DNA of 64,000 nucleotides from Sulfobacillus thermosulfidooxidans DSM 9293 (GCF_900176145.1 NZ_FWWY01000001.1:1101819-1165818); one strand, 5' to 3'. Shown: positions 44,657 through 53,894, counted from the stretch's first letter. Program-made: numbers and translations. The notes: generated from the sequence alone by a model not told the origin.

Positions 44657-46555
44657 TTATGGTGCCGTGTTTACGGGCATTTGTGGATCAAATTGTTCAT
44701 GGTATAACTGGGCATATAAGCCCCGAGGTCTATGGGCTAACAATTCATGGTGTGTCCCCCGTTCGACAATTTGACCCTGGTGGATCACAAGAATTTGGTC
44801 AGCTGCCAAAATTGTGGATAATCTGTGGGCAATAGCGATAACGGTGCGCCCCTGAAAGAGTCGGATCAAGGCTTCTCCAATGAGTCGTTCAGCGTGACTG
44901 TCGAGTGAGCTGGTCGCCTCATCTAATAGCAAAATGCGAGGATTACGCAATATGGCGCGGGCAATGGCGACGCGCTGTTTTTCGCCTCCAGATAAACGAT
45001 ATCCACGCTCACCCACTATCGTCTTGAGTCCTTGCGGAAGGCTTTGGACCAAATCTCCCAATTGTGCCGCTTCAATGGCTTCTTGCACATCACGGGCACT
45101 GGCTGTGGGAAGACCATAGCGGATATTGTCTTCTAACGTGGTATGAAATAAAAAGACTTCCTGGGTTACCACGGCTATGACCCGGCGCAACACGTCTTCT
45201 CGGTACTGGGATAGAGGATGATGAGCTAAGAGCACTTGGCCTTCATCCGGATCATAGAACCGTGCGGCCAAGGCCAAAATCGTGCTTTTACCTGCGCCGC
45301 TTGGACCGACTAAGGCCGTTAATTGGCCCGCTGGTGCCTCAAAATGGATATCTCTTAAGACACGTTCGGGAGATCTTGCATCAAAGTCCGAAGAACGGGA
45401 AGCTAACGACGGGTAGGAAAAGGACACGTGGTCGAAAATAAGGCCTACCGGACTTTGGGGCGTGGGGCCGGGTTCAGGAGCCGACACTAAGGGCTCGGGC
45501 ACGGAAATTTTGAGATCAAGAAAGCGAAAAATACGATCAAATACAGCTAATCCACCGATAAGCGTGGTGTTGGCTCCTGCCAATGAGGAGGCGGGAGCGA
45601 ATAATTGACCGAGATAGGTGGCAAACGCAACAATCGTGCCTAATTCAGCTTGATGCGTTAAGACAAGATAGCCACCATAGCCATAAAGTAAAGCCGGACC
45701 AAAGGCGGAGAGAATTTGGACCACTAAACCCAACCATTGCCCCACCAGACTTTGTTGAATTTGGGTGTGGCGCACCACATCACTCAGAGTGCGAAACTGG
45801 GTGGCTTCGCGCTCTTTAGTGCCAAAACTTTTAACCACTAAAATTCCTGATAGGGTTAACGTTTCTTCTAGATGGGCTGTCAATTGACTCAGCGCACGTT
45901 GCGCTTTGGTTATCACGCGGTAGGATTTCTGTCCATAGGCCATGACCGGCCAGGCAAAGGCAGGCAGAATAAAAAGCGCAATAATCGCCAAACGAGCATT
46001 TAAATAGAACATGGTTCCCAGGGTCAAGACAATCGTTAAGACATTAATGAATAAGCCATTTAACGTACGGCTTAGGACACGTTGAACGGCATTGAGATCA
46101 TTGATGAGACGTGAGTGAATGTCGCCTGCCATGGTCTGGGTATAAAAATCGAGGCCCAAGTCTTGTGCGTGCTCGTACAGTGCTGTACGCAAGTCGAAAA
46201 TGATCCCTTGGGCCACGACCGTATTGAGATAATTTTGCGCCACAGTGAGGATCGCTCGTGCAGCGGGAACGATAACAAGCAGGCTGGCCAGGCCAATGAG
46301 TAAATGAAGATGGTGATGGGCTAGGGCCTGGTCAATAATGGCACGGATAATTAGAGGCGGAATCAAGGATAAGATGACGCCTAAAGCCGTTAAGCCGAGG
46401 ACAATATAGAGCTTTCCCCGGTGCGGTCGAAGTGTTCGCCACAACCGTTTTGCTGTCTCAAGACCCGGTTTTTCGCCATCTTTCATATAATCCAAAGAAT
46501 GACGTTGTTCCCAAATGGAATGCATGGGACCCCCGCCAAATCCGTGCATACCCAC
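44657..46555 (-). CDS. ABC exporter, fused membrane and ATPase domains
   Basis: 632 residues. A type IV exporter membrane domain with six helices lies at about 50-340. The ATPase domain has Walker A GPSGAGKST, the Q-loop VVTQEVFLF, the signature RLSGGEKQR, Walker B ILLLDEATSSLD and the switch His in AIAHRLST. This is the MsbA/MdlB/LmrA-like class exporting lipids, drugs or peptides. The substrate is not predictable and there is no partner half-transporter beside it. The N-terminal extension (about 45 residues, glycine- and histidine-containing) is unusual. The GTG start is uncertain; an ATG two codons later is an alternative. Confidence 0.9.
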   Translation of the reverse strand: MGMHGFGGGPMHSIWEQRHSLDYMKDGEKPGLETAKRLWRTLRPHRGKLYIVLGLTALGVILSLIPPLIIRAIIDQALAHHHLHLLIGLASLLVIVPAARAILTVAQNYLNTVVAQGIIFDLRTALYEHAQDLGLDFYTQTMAGDIHSRLINDLNAVQRVLSRTLNGLFINVLTIVLTLGTMFYLNARLAIIALFILPAFAWPVMAYGQKSYRVITKAQRALSQLTAHLEETLTLSGILVVKSFGTKEREATQFRTLSDVVRHTQIQQSLVGQWLGLVVQILSAFGPALLYGYGGYLVLTHQAELGTIVAFATYLGQLFAPASSLAGANTTLIGGLAVFDRIFRFLDLKISVPEPLVSAPEPGPTPQSPVGLIFDHVSFSYPSLASRSSDFDARSPERVLRDIHFEAPAGQLTALVGPSGAGKSTILALAARFYDPDEGQVLLAHHPLSQYREDVLRRVIAVVTQEVFLFHTTLEDNIRYGLPTASARDVQEAIEAAQLGDLVQSLPQGLKTIVGERGYRLSGGEKQRVAIARAILRNPRILLLDEATSSLDSHAERLIGEALIRLFQGRTVIAIAHRLSTILAADQILVIHQGQIVERGTHHELLAHRPRGLYAQLYHEQFDPQMPVNTAP

Positions 46556-46641
46556 CGTTTATGGTCACCCCTTTGGCCGCCTTCTTTTATCATACCCTTA
46601 CAGCGTTGTGACATGAGACAAAATCTTAAATCCAGCGCATT

Positions 46642-47460
46642 TTAGTGTATGAGGATAACGCCTAAGACTCCCACGGCAATGGAAATCCAAGCAAACTGGG
46701 AAAGATTGTGTAGGCGAAAATACCGCAGCAAGAATTTTGCCGATAACCAGGCGGTAATTCCTGCCAAGATACCACCCACTAAGGATGGAACCAGTAATCC
46801 ATGGAGCCCCCCGTGTAATTTGGGCAATTCTAATACGCTCGCAGCTAAGATAATGGGAGTAGCTAGCAAAAAGCTAAAGTGGGCAGCATCTTCAAAGGAT
46901 AACCCTTGGCCCACACCGCCCGTCATCGTCGAGCCGGAACGTGACAAGCCGGGAATTAAGGCTAAAATCTGGAACAATCCTATTTTAAAAGCAGATCCCA
47001 CGCTTAATCGGTGCAATGGAACCTTCCGGCTGCGGCGATTTTGATACCACCGGTCTCCTCCAAACATAATGAGACCATTGACAATGAGAAAAATGGCAGC
47101 GAGTAGCGGCTTGGAAAAGAGATGTTCTAAGGGATGTTTCAAAATCAAACCGACCAGACCTGTGGGTATAGTCCCCCAAATTAACAGCCAGGCTAAACGT
47201 CCATCATCTGTGTGCGTGCCTCTGAGCCATAAAAACCAGCCACGCACGATGCGAATCCACTCGTGACGAAAAAGTAGCAACAAGGCGATGGCCGTTCCGG
47301 CATGCAAGGCCACTAAGAACGGCAAATAACGCGAACCTTGTGTGGGAACGTGAAGATGGACAACATGGGGCAAGATGACTAACAGTCCCAATGACGAAAA
47401 CGGGAATAGTTCAGCAAATCCTTGGATCAAACCCAAAATGACCGCACTAATCAATGGCAC
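46642..47460 (-). CDS. uppP: UppP/BacA-family undecaprenyl-diphosphatase homologue with altered motif 1
   Basis: 272 residues from the GTG at 47460, which follows AAGGAG; the open frame upstream is not coding. About eight membrane helices. The second catalytic motif ALIPGLSRSGSTMTGG is fully conserved. The first reads LIQGFAELFPFSSLGLLV, where E. coli BacA has VEGLTEFLPVSSTGHM. So the first Glu is Gln and the His is Leu, while the second Glu and both Ser remain. The family recycles undecaprenyl pyrophosphate for wall synthesis. Whether this copy is active, or acts on another lipid, is open. Confidence 0.8.
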   Translation of the reverse strand: MPLISAVILGLIQGFAELFPFSSLGLLVILPHVVHLHVPTQGSRYLPFLVALHAGTAIALLLLFRHEWIRIVRGWFLWLRGTHTDDGRLAWLLIWGTIPTGLVGLILKHPLEHLFSKPLLAAIFLIVNGLIMFGGDRWYQNRRSRKVPLHRLSVGSAFKIGLFQILALIPGLSRSGSTMTGGVGQGLSFEDAAHFSFLLATPIILAASVLELPKLHGGLHGLLVPSLVGGILAGITAWLSAKFLLRYFRLHNLSQFAWISIAVGVLGVILIH

Positions 47461-47707
47461 ACTGACCGACTCCTTTAGGCATGTTTCATAAAAATCACAT
47501 AATGTCCTCCATATTACAATATTCGACGTACATGAAACGAATTTAAATTTTGACAGGATGTTTAATCCCAGGCAGAATGCAAAATTCCGGAAGAAAGTGA
47601 GATGCATATCTTTTAACCCGAGTCCGGCGTGATGCAATATGATAAGCTCTACAAAGAAGGAGACATCTATCGGTACGGTTTTGTTGTCATCCAGAAATGG
47701 AGGATAT

Positions 47708-48082
47708 ATGCCGCCCATCAAACATCCGATCAATAAAAATGAGATTCTGGCCATTATTCAAGCGAATCGAGCCTTGGGAGCAGATTATGATGAACACACG
47801 GCCGATCAAATTTATGAGTTGTTTCAAAAAACTGCAGGGACTAGAGAATTGACCCCAGAGGCTCTTACGCAGTATTTGCAGCAGTTGCCTGCCAATGAAC
47901 GCAAAAAGCTTCTTCGCCCCTTTGTTAAACGAAAACATTCGCTATTAGGCAATGTATCGGCGATTATGGCCTTATCCATTCCGCTTCTGCTTATTGCTGG
48001 ACTAATTGCTCATAATCTAGGAATTTTTGCTGTTTTGGGCTTTGATGCGTTGGTTATTATTTTGATGGTTGGCCTGGACTAA
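47708..48082 (+). CDS. Small protein with C-terminal membrane hairpin, unknown
   Basis: 124 residues from the ATG at 47708, five bases after TGGAGG. Residues 1-80 are soluble and helical (IQANRALGADYDEHTADQIY; LTPEALTQYLQQLPANERKK), and two hydrophobic stretches at about 85-103 and 106-124 form a likely membrane hairpin. It is divergent from uppP across a 247-bp gap. No family recognised. Confidence 0.6.
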   Translation: MPPIKHPINKNEILAIIQANRALGADYDEHTADQIYELFQKTAGTRELTPEALTQYLQQLPANERKKLLRPFVKRKHSLLGNVSAIMALSIPLLLIAGLIAHNLGIFAVLGFDALVIILMVGLD

Positions 48083-48160
48083 TCATTTTGCTCAAAATGC
48101 GGTGCTTAGGATATAGGACGGCTTCACTGGGCCTCCTTGAAGAAAAGAGGATAGAGATCG

Positions 48161-48724
48161 TTGCAATGGATTCGTTATTTTTTCCATAACCGCTATGCGT
48201 TACGGCCCTTGACACCCAGGGATGCGTCACAAAGACTCGCATTTTTCTTAAAAAACCGGTCCTTTCTCGAGCCCTATATGCCGTTAATGAACGAGTCCGA
48301 TTTCACCTTGGCCCATCAATTAGAGGTGCTGACCAAGGGTTATCACGATATGCAAGAGGACCGACGTTATCTCTTAGGGATATTTCCCGCCGGGAATTCG
48401 GATGCGGGGCCTTTACTCGGTTATGTCAATCTCAATAATGTCATCCGGGGCGTTTTTCAAAATTGTGATATGGGTTACGCGATGGATTATGATCTAAGAA
48501 ACCAGGGCATTATGACGGCCGCTGTCACAGAAGCCATAGATTTTGTCTTTAATGACATCAAACTTCACCGCATCCAAGTTGCCATTATACCGACCAATAC
48601 GCCGTCATTACGGGTAGCGGAGAAAACGGGATTTCGTCTGATTGGATTGTCTCCCCAATATTTGAAAATCCATGGCGTATGGCACGATCATTTGCTTTTA
48701 GCCCAAGTCCATCCTGAGATTTAA
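48161..48724 (+). CDS. GNAT-family N-acetyltransferase, RimJ/RimL type
   Basis: 187 residues. The N-terminus YALRPLTPRDASQRLAFF, the centre GYVNLNNVIRGVFQNCDMGYAMD and the acetyl-CoA-binding region RNQGIMTAAVTEAIDFVF, followed by HRIQVAIIPTNTPSLRVAEKTGF, match ribosomal-protein-alanine acetyltransferase-like enzymes. The substrate may be a ribosomal protein or a small molecule. The TTG start has GAGGATAGAG upstream. Confidence 0.85.
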   Translation: MQWIRYFFHNRYALRPLTPRDASQRLAFFLKNRSFLEPYMPLMNESDFTLAHQLEVLTKGYHDMQEDRRYLLGIFPAGNSDAGPLLGYVNLNNVIRGVFQNCDMGYAMDYDLRNQGIMTAAVTEAIDFVFNDIKLHRIQVAIIPTNTPSLRVAEKTGFRLIGLSPQYLKIHGVWHDHLLLAQVHPEI

Positions 48725-48768
48725 GACACAAGACTCAGCCATACCATTTTCAATAGGCTGGGGACCTT

Positions 48769-49512
48769 TTAGGAAAAAATCCATGATGGTTGAAACACTT
48801 CCGGGGCAATGTCTTGAGCCAGGTGTCGTTCGGTAACGGTCAATTTCCAAAGGGGTTGTCCCTCGGCAAATCCTGCAAAACGCCAAGGCCACCCGCTTTC
48901 CCTATCAATCCAGCATTCCAACATCTCACCGGTGTGAAATAAGGAAAAGACGGTTGTGGATAGATGCGTGGAGTTATCCACAATAGGTATCGCGCGTCCA
49001 TGCCAAAAGGGGTGAGCATCAATGAAGATGTCATCAAAATAGGTCCAATTCACCGTTTTAATAGCCGTTAGCGGATCAATCCATGGCCACTTTGCCGCAT
49101 TGTCACGGGCGTCTTCTCCACCTATGCCACTTAATAGGGGAACTTTTGTGCTGAAATCCTGGGCGTGGGTAATGACCACCGGGGACTTGGATTGTTCCTT
49201 GTGATTTTGCGGCAGCGATCGGTAGGACCACCACTGGTTGTCGTGGATTAATAAACCACTAATGACCTGCGTGGGATGGTCGATAGATACACATTCGTGT
49301 CGCCACAAATTGGGTGCTTGCCACCATGACCGCCAGAGTTGCCCATGCCATTCGCCAGGCCCTAAATCATAGGAAATCCCGCGTTGACGCTGGTTCCATG
49401 CGCGTATGCGCCCGCTATGTTCTTGAAGTTCGGCGATAACTATTTGCGTAGCATGCTCATCGAATAGGGTATGCATTATGGTAAATAATGTGTGAAATGA
49501 TGAATCCGTCAC
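48769..49512 (-). CDS. Hypothetical protein, possibly LolA/MucB-like fold
   Basis: 247 residues, rich in Trp and His, without signal peptide or membrane helix. The C-terminal part ECWIDRESGWPWRFAGFAEG, then KLTVTERHLAQDIAPEVFQP, resembles the end of LolA/sigma-regulator-type domains, where a residue-property sentence about a lipid or peptide substrate ends in an F-P motif. This similarity is weak and by eye. The start is a GTG at 49512 with GGAGCT upstream. It is convergent with the GNAT gene. Confidence 0.5.
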   Translation of the reverse strand: MTDSSFHTLFTIMHTLFDEHATQIVIAELQEHSGRIRAWNQRQRGISYDLGPGEWHGQLWRSWWQAPNLWRHECVSIDHPTQVISGLLIHDNQWWSYRSLPQNHKEQSKSPVVITHAQDFSTKVPLLSGIGGEDARDNAAKWPWIDPLTAIKTVNWTYFDDIFIDAHPFWHGRAIPIVDNSTHLSTTVFSLFHTGEMLECWIDRESGWPWRFAGFAEGQPLWKLTVTERHLAQDIAPEVFQPSWIFS

Positions 49513-49716
49513 GGATAAGCTCCCTTACGGCAAATATCATAACGTTCTCTCCATTTGAATAGGTCCTCGTTATGTTAATGCCGGATCAATTATTGTGTCT
49601 TTCTCATGATACCAAAACTTTGTAAAAGACATGGCCGTTTCACAGAAGATGGACGTGTAAAGATCGATACTCCCCCGTAATACAAGTCTTAAAACTCTAG
49701 CCTACCTAGGAAAAAT

Positions 49717-50047
49717 TGGGGATAACCTGTTGACTTTGTCATGACGCTCTTTTGAATCTCGTGCCTAAACTGTGAGATCGCGCGGCAAATCTCTTGATCA
49801 TCTCGTACCGGTTTTAAAGAAAAGTGCCACTATATCCCGACTGATTGACGACGATGAGGAAAGTTTTTGGCGACAATGAATGAATCTGTCGAATAGACGA
49901 CAATTGTGATTTATCCTCAGACTTGTTCACAATTTGTGGATAACATGGTGACAAATCGTGAACAATCTTGTCGAATTCACAAAACGCGCGTGAAATCAAG
50001 GATAGAAATCCACAATTAATCCACAAAACGACCAAATCTGTGGATTA
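49717..50047. other. Intergenic cluster of DnaA-box-like sequences
   Basis: Within 330 bp there is one perfect box (TTATCCACA, minus strand, 49943-49935). Near-perfect ones are TTATCCCCA minus (49725-49717), TTATCCTCA plus (49911-49919), TTGTTCACA plus (49923-49931), TAATCCACA plus (50017-50025) and TAATCCACA minus (50047-50039); AAATCCACA plus (50006-50014) is weaker. The 690-bp gap (49513-50204) has no gene. Density rivals that at oriC, 26 kb away. Confidence 0.7.
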
Positions 50048-50204
50048 TCTGTTAATGACAGACTAGTGAGAACTGCATGGTTTTCCCCCGAAAACATCAT
50101 CTCGCGAAAATCTTATCAAGAGATTGCATCCAACCCTGTACTGACTCACGTATTTCCTTATGCAAAGCATTATGAAGAGACTTTAGAGGTGAAGGTGAAG
50201 ATCT

Positions 50205-51277
50205 ATGCAGACAAAACATGTTGTGGCATTGAGTGCTGCGGCAACCCTATTGGCTTTAACGGTTCCCACCGGTTTAAGTTTTGCAGCGTCCGCACCAGAT
50301 TTTACTCAAGATGGGTTTCCTACGGTAGTGAAGACGATTACCGTATCCCAACTGCGGCCGCGACGATTAAAGCCGGAGATATTACGATTTCAATTCCCGC
50401 CGGAACCTTTTCACAACCGGTCAACTTCAGCTTATTAGAAGGTCCGGTATCCAAAATTGCGATGAATGAACCCGCTGGCATGCAAACTTTTGCCGACTTT
50501 GCCTTTAAGGTCACCGAGACATCGAACAACACGTTAGTGACAACCTTTAACAAGCCGGTAATTTTCTCGATTACCAATCCGGCCGTGAATGCAGATACGG
50601 AGTACTATGACATTAGCCCGTCCGGCCAATATGCCTTAAATCCCATTCCCGCAACGATTAGTGGAACGACCTTATCTCACGCGATTAAGGCAGACACGGT
50701 GGCTTGGGCGGTAGCAGATCCCACGGTTCCTGATTTTACGCAACATGGGTTTCCCAATGTGATCGCGAAAACCACATTCACCCCAGGGCAAGCCACCAGT
50801 GTATCAGCCAATGGCATTACCGTGGATATTCCGGCCAATACCTTTAGTACCCCAGTGACTTTCGAATTACTCCAAGGTCCCATTGCCAATTTCACGGCGA
50901 ACGCCCCGAGTTCTCAGGCGCCTGTCACGGATTTTGCGTTTAAAGTGATTAATAATCAAACAGGGGCTTTAGTTGGCAAGTTCAACGCGGCGGTTATAGC
51001 GAAGATTACTAACAGTCAAATTAATAGTGCTTCGAAATACTGGGATATTACTCCAAGTGGCACTTACCAAGCCAACCCGATTGCTCCAACCATAACGGGA
51101 GATACCTTAAGTCATCCCATTGACGCGGCCGCTGTGGGTTGGGTTATCACGTCGCCGGCCGTGCACCAAGCCACCAGTCCCGTCACGGGATTGCCGATTG
51201 CGCCGATTCTTGGCGGAGGAGCGGTGATGGTGCTTGCGGGATTATACCTGGTTGTCCGGAAAGGTGCTGTCCACTAA
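50205..51277 (+). pseudogene. Sortase-linked surface protein with two repeats, disrupted by a one-base frameshift
   Basis: The ATG at 50205 starts a clear signal peptide (MQTKHVVALSAAATLLALT..SFAAS) and a segment PDFTQDGFPTVVKTITVSQ. The phase then changes near 50346-50352 and continues TAAATIKAGDITISIPAGTF to the stop at 51277. A second unit (PDFTQHGFPNVIAKTTFTPG; NGITVDIPANTFSTPVTFEL) repeats the first, which fixes the break as a single missing base. The C-terminus is LPIAPILGGGAVMVLAGLYL followed by a basic tail, a sorting-signal layout. The adjacent sortase starts two bases later. It may be a true mutation, phase variation or a sequence error. Confidence 0.7.
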
Positions 51278-51278
51278 A

Positions 51279-52358
51279 ATGAGGCAGCGTCTTTGGGGCG
51301 CGGGACTCATCGTTGTCGGGGGGCTCTTGCTACTGAGCCCCCTCCTTCTTCACGCTTATGACATGGTGACCCAAAACGCGTTACTGGTTGAAGCGCCGCA
51401 TCCCGCTTTGGTCAAGAGTCGCCACGTTGATCTTAAACCCGCCGCTTTAGAACCTGAGCCCCCTTTGGGTACCGTGATTGGGACGATTGATATTCCGGCT
51501 ATTCATGTGAATGCGGCCGTCGTTCAAGGTACAACGGATAGCCTGTTGTTAGGAGCTCCTGGCCATTTTATGGGATCGGTATTACCTGGTGAAAGTGGTC
51601 TCAGTGTGATTGCAGCCCATAACGCAACCTATTTTCATTTTCTAAACCGTTTGACCCCCAAAGACTCGATTATTGTCACAACACAACAAGGCCAATTTAT
51701 CTTTAAGGAAACCTCGCAAGCGATTTGGCCTGCTAATGCGAATTTACCGGATTCCTCGGCGCCCACATTGGCCTTAGAAGCGTGTTATCCTCTGAATGCT
51801 TTATATCTGACCTCACAACGGGATATTGTTTTTGCCCAACTCGTGAAGGAACGGCCCGCTCGCGCTTTTGTCTCGCCCAAGACGTTAACAACGGGGTCTT
51901 ATTCCGCGCATATGGATTCGGTGATTGCACAACAATACAATCTCCATTTAGCGGATAATAACCTACCGCAAGGAACTTTAACCTATCATAATCATGCCGC
52001 GCCCCATGTCTTTAGGCAGTTTGTGACCTCGGAAAAACCGCTCGAGCTTCTATCGCAAGCGGTTCACATGATTTTGGCTTATCAAGATACCAGTCAGCAC
52101 GGACAAGAACATTTGTTGCAGAGCTTGTTTCTCCCGGGTCAATCCCCAGGATTAAACCCTTTTTGGAAAATGACGTTGGTCCAATATATTGACCGCGTGA
52201 ATTATCAGATCACCTTAAATGCACAAGGAGTCGCCACAGCAGTGACGGTCAATGCGCCCAATGTGTTGGTGGACACTCACCATGTCGCCATAACGTGGCG
52301 GATCACGATTATCCAGCATGAATTATATTTGGATAAGGTGACCGTGCAAAACCTCTAA
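51279..52358 (+). CDS. Sortase with a C-terminal extension
   Basis: 359 residues from the ATG at 51279. An N-terminal membrane helix (about 6-27) is followed by a sortase core: IGTIDIPAIHVNAAVVQGTT, His in VIAAHNATYF (about 114), Cys in LEACYP (about 169) and Arg in LTSQRDIVFA (about 181). Spacing and the short form suggest class D/E. The last 170 residues have no similarity I recognise and are unusual for a sortase. Placement directly after a protein ending in an LPxxP-type signal suggests a dedicated substrate. Confidence 0.83.
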   Translation: MRQRLWGAGLIVVGGLLLLSPLLLHAYDMVTQNALLVEAPHPALVKSRHVDLKPAALEPEPPLGTVIGTIDIPAIHVNAAVVQGTTDSLLLGAPGHFMGSVLPGESGLSVIAAHNATYFHFLNRLTPKDSIIVTTQQGQFIFKETSQAIWPANANLPDSSAPTLALEACYPLNALYLTSQRDIVFAQLVKERPARAFVSPKTLTTGSYSAHMDSVIAQQYNLHLADNNLPQGTLTYHNHAAPHVFRQFVTSEKPLELLSQAVHMILAYQDTSQHGQEHLLQSLFLPGQSPGLNPFWKMTLVQYIDRVNYQITLNAQGVATAVTVNAPNVLVDTHHVAITWRITIIQHELYLDKVTVQNL

Positions 52359-52442
52359 AATCCCCAAAACCAGACGCTCACGGTGGACGCCAGCGGATTT
52401 AGCGAATACACTGGAGACGACATTGTTGTTGGAGGGATCCCA

Positions 52443-53738
52443 GTGGCAGCCTTTGTGTGCTTGACGCCAGATGACGCGATTCGGCGGGACATTGCCCAGT
52501 TAGAGGAAAATTATTGGGACTTTGCGTCAGCCAATACCAAAGAATGGACACATGGCTATCATCCTTATCCTGCGATGATGATCCCACAAGTGGCAAGATC
52601 GTTGATTCATTTAATCCTCAAACATCAGCCTCGTACAAAACGTCTGTTCGATCCCTTTATGGGAAGTGGTACCAGTTTAGTGGAAGGACTTGTGGCAGGT
52701 CTTGAGGTAAGTGGATCCGATTTAAATCCTTTATCCCATTTGCTAGCGTCTGTGAAAACTAGGGCCTGGCCACCTGATGTTCTGCAAACAGCTTTTGCCA
52801 AAATTCTCGCTGATTACCGGTCTCTTAGTGTGAGGGAAGCGGATTGGCCTCAATTTGAAAACCTATTGTACTGGTTTAAGCCTCAAGTGATTGATGATCT
52901 AACCCGTTTGAAAAAAAGCATTGAACAGTGTGACCAGGAGCTTCGTCCCTTTTTCTGGGTGGCCTTTTCGGCAACGGTGCGCCATGTTTCTAACAGCCGT
53001 AATCAGGAATTTAAACTGTACCGTTTGGACGACAAACGATTGGCTTTGTGGAATCCAGATGTTCGAGAAACATTTACCCGAATCGTGCAGCGCAATCTGC
53101 CAGGCAATGAAGCGCTATGGCAACGGCATCCCCTACCTTCTGTTCGGCTACTGCAAGATAACGCGATGGATTTGCGGTCAGTACAGGACGGCAGTGTGGA
53201 TCTGATGTTAACATCGCCCCCATATGGCGATAGTCGAACAACCGTTGCCTATGGGCAATTTTCACGGTTATCCTTACAATGGCTGAACTTGTCCACAACT
53301 TCTTTGGAACCTCACCGGGTAGATCAATCATTGTTAGGAGGGAAAAGCGTAAAAGATGTGGGGTCTTGGTCCATATTGCCTTCCCCGACATTAAATCAAG
53401 CACTAGCGGTGATTGCCCAGAAGGATTCCCGCCGGGCTCGTGATGTCTTGGCTTTTTATCTCGATTTAGATCGTAGCCTGAAGGAAATTGCTCGGGTGAT
53501 GCGCCCTGGAGGGTATCAATGCTGGGTGGTAGGAAACCGCCGGGTCAAGCAAGTACAATTACGAACCGATGCGATGATTTGTGAATTGTCGGAACGCTAC
53601 GGGATGTCTCATGTGGCCACAATTAGGCGGCGAATTCCCAATAAACGGATGCCCAAAGAAAACAGTCCTACAAATCGCATCGGTCAGAAAGTTGCGACCA
53701 TGACCGAAGAACATATTGTGATTCTTCGGAAAGAATAA
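52443..53738 (+). CDS. Amino-methyltransferase for DNA (N4-cytosine or N6-adenine), solitary
   Basis: 431 residues from the GTG at 52443, after GGAGGGA; the upstream frame lacks a site. The SAM motif FDPFMGSGTS (about 69-78) precedes the catalytic TSPPYGDSRTTVAYG (about 257-271), an I-then-IV order. SPPY is more often seen in N4-cytosine enzymes. HGYHPYPAMMIPQVARSLI near the N-terminus is typical of this subgroup. No restriction endonuclease gene lies within 5 kb. It could be an orphan regulatory methyltransferase or the remnant of a restriction-modification system. Confidence 0.82.
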   Translation: MAAFVCLTPDDAIRRDIAQLEENYWDFASANTKEWTHGYHPYPAMMIPQVARSLIHLILKHQPRTKRLFDPFMGSGTSLVEGLVAGLEVSGSDLNPLSHLLASVKTRAWPPDVLQTAFAKILADYRSLSVREADWPQFENLLYWFKPQVIDDLTRLKKSIEQCDQELRPFFWVAFSATVRHVSNSRNQEFKLYRLDDKRLALWNPDVRETFTRIVQRNLPGNEALWQRHPLPSVRLLQDNAMDLRSVQDGSVDLMLTSPPYGDSRTTVAYGQFSRLSLQWLNLSTTSLEPHRVDQSLLGGKSVKDVGSWSILPSPTLNQALAVIAQKDSRRARDVLAFYLDLDRSLKEIARVMRPGGYQCWVVGNRRVKQVQLRTDAMICELSERYGMSHVATIRRRIPNKRMPKENSPTNRIGQKVATMTEEHIVILRKE

Positions 53739-53829
53739 AAACCTGTTAGCAGAGAACCTCATCAAGTTCCTAGGATATCTGATAATTTAATTTTTTTCGT
53801 TAATCCCACAAAAAACAGAAAAATTTACG

Positions 53830-53885
53830 TATAATCAAAGCGTAATTTTTTAAGACTTTTATGCCTGTTATTGAAAACGTTTTCA
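53830..53885 (+). promoter_or_regulatory. Promoter -10 and LacI/cre-type operator of the maltodextrin operon
   Basis: TATAAT at 53830-53835 is a consensus -10; a good -35 is not visible. The perfect palindrome TGAAAACGTTTTCA at 53872-53885 lies between it and the ribosome-binding site AGGAGG, whose first A it shares. This matches operators of LacI-family proteins (CcpA cre or MalR type). The LacI-family gene at 57188 is the obvious candidate to bind it, causing repression by blocking transcription or initiation. Confidence 0.8.
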
Positions 53886-53894
53886 GGAGGAGTC

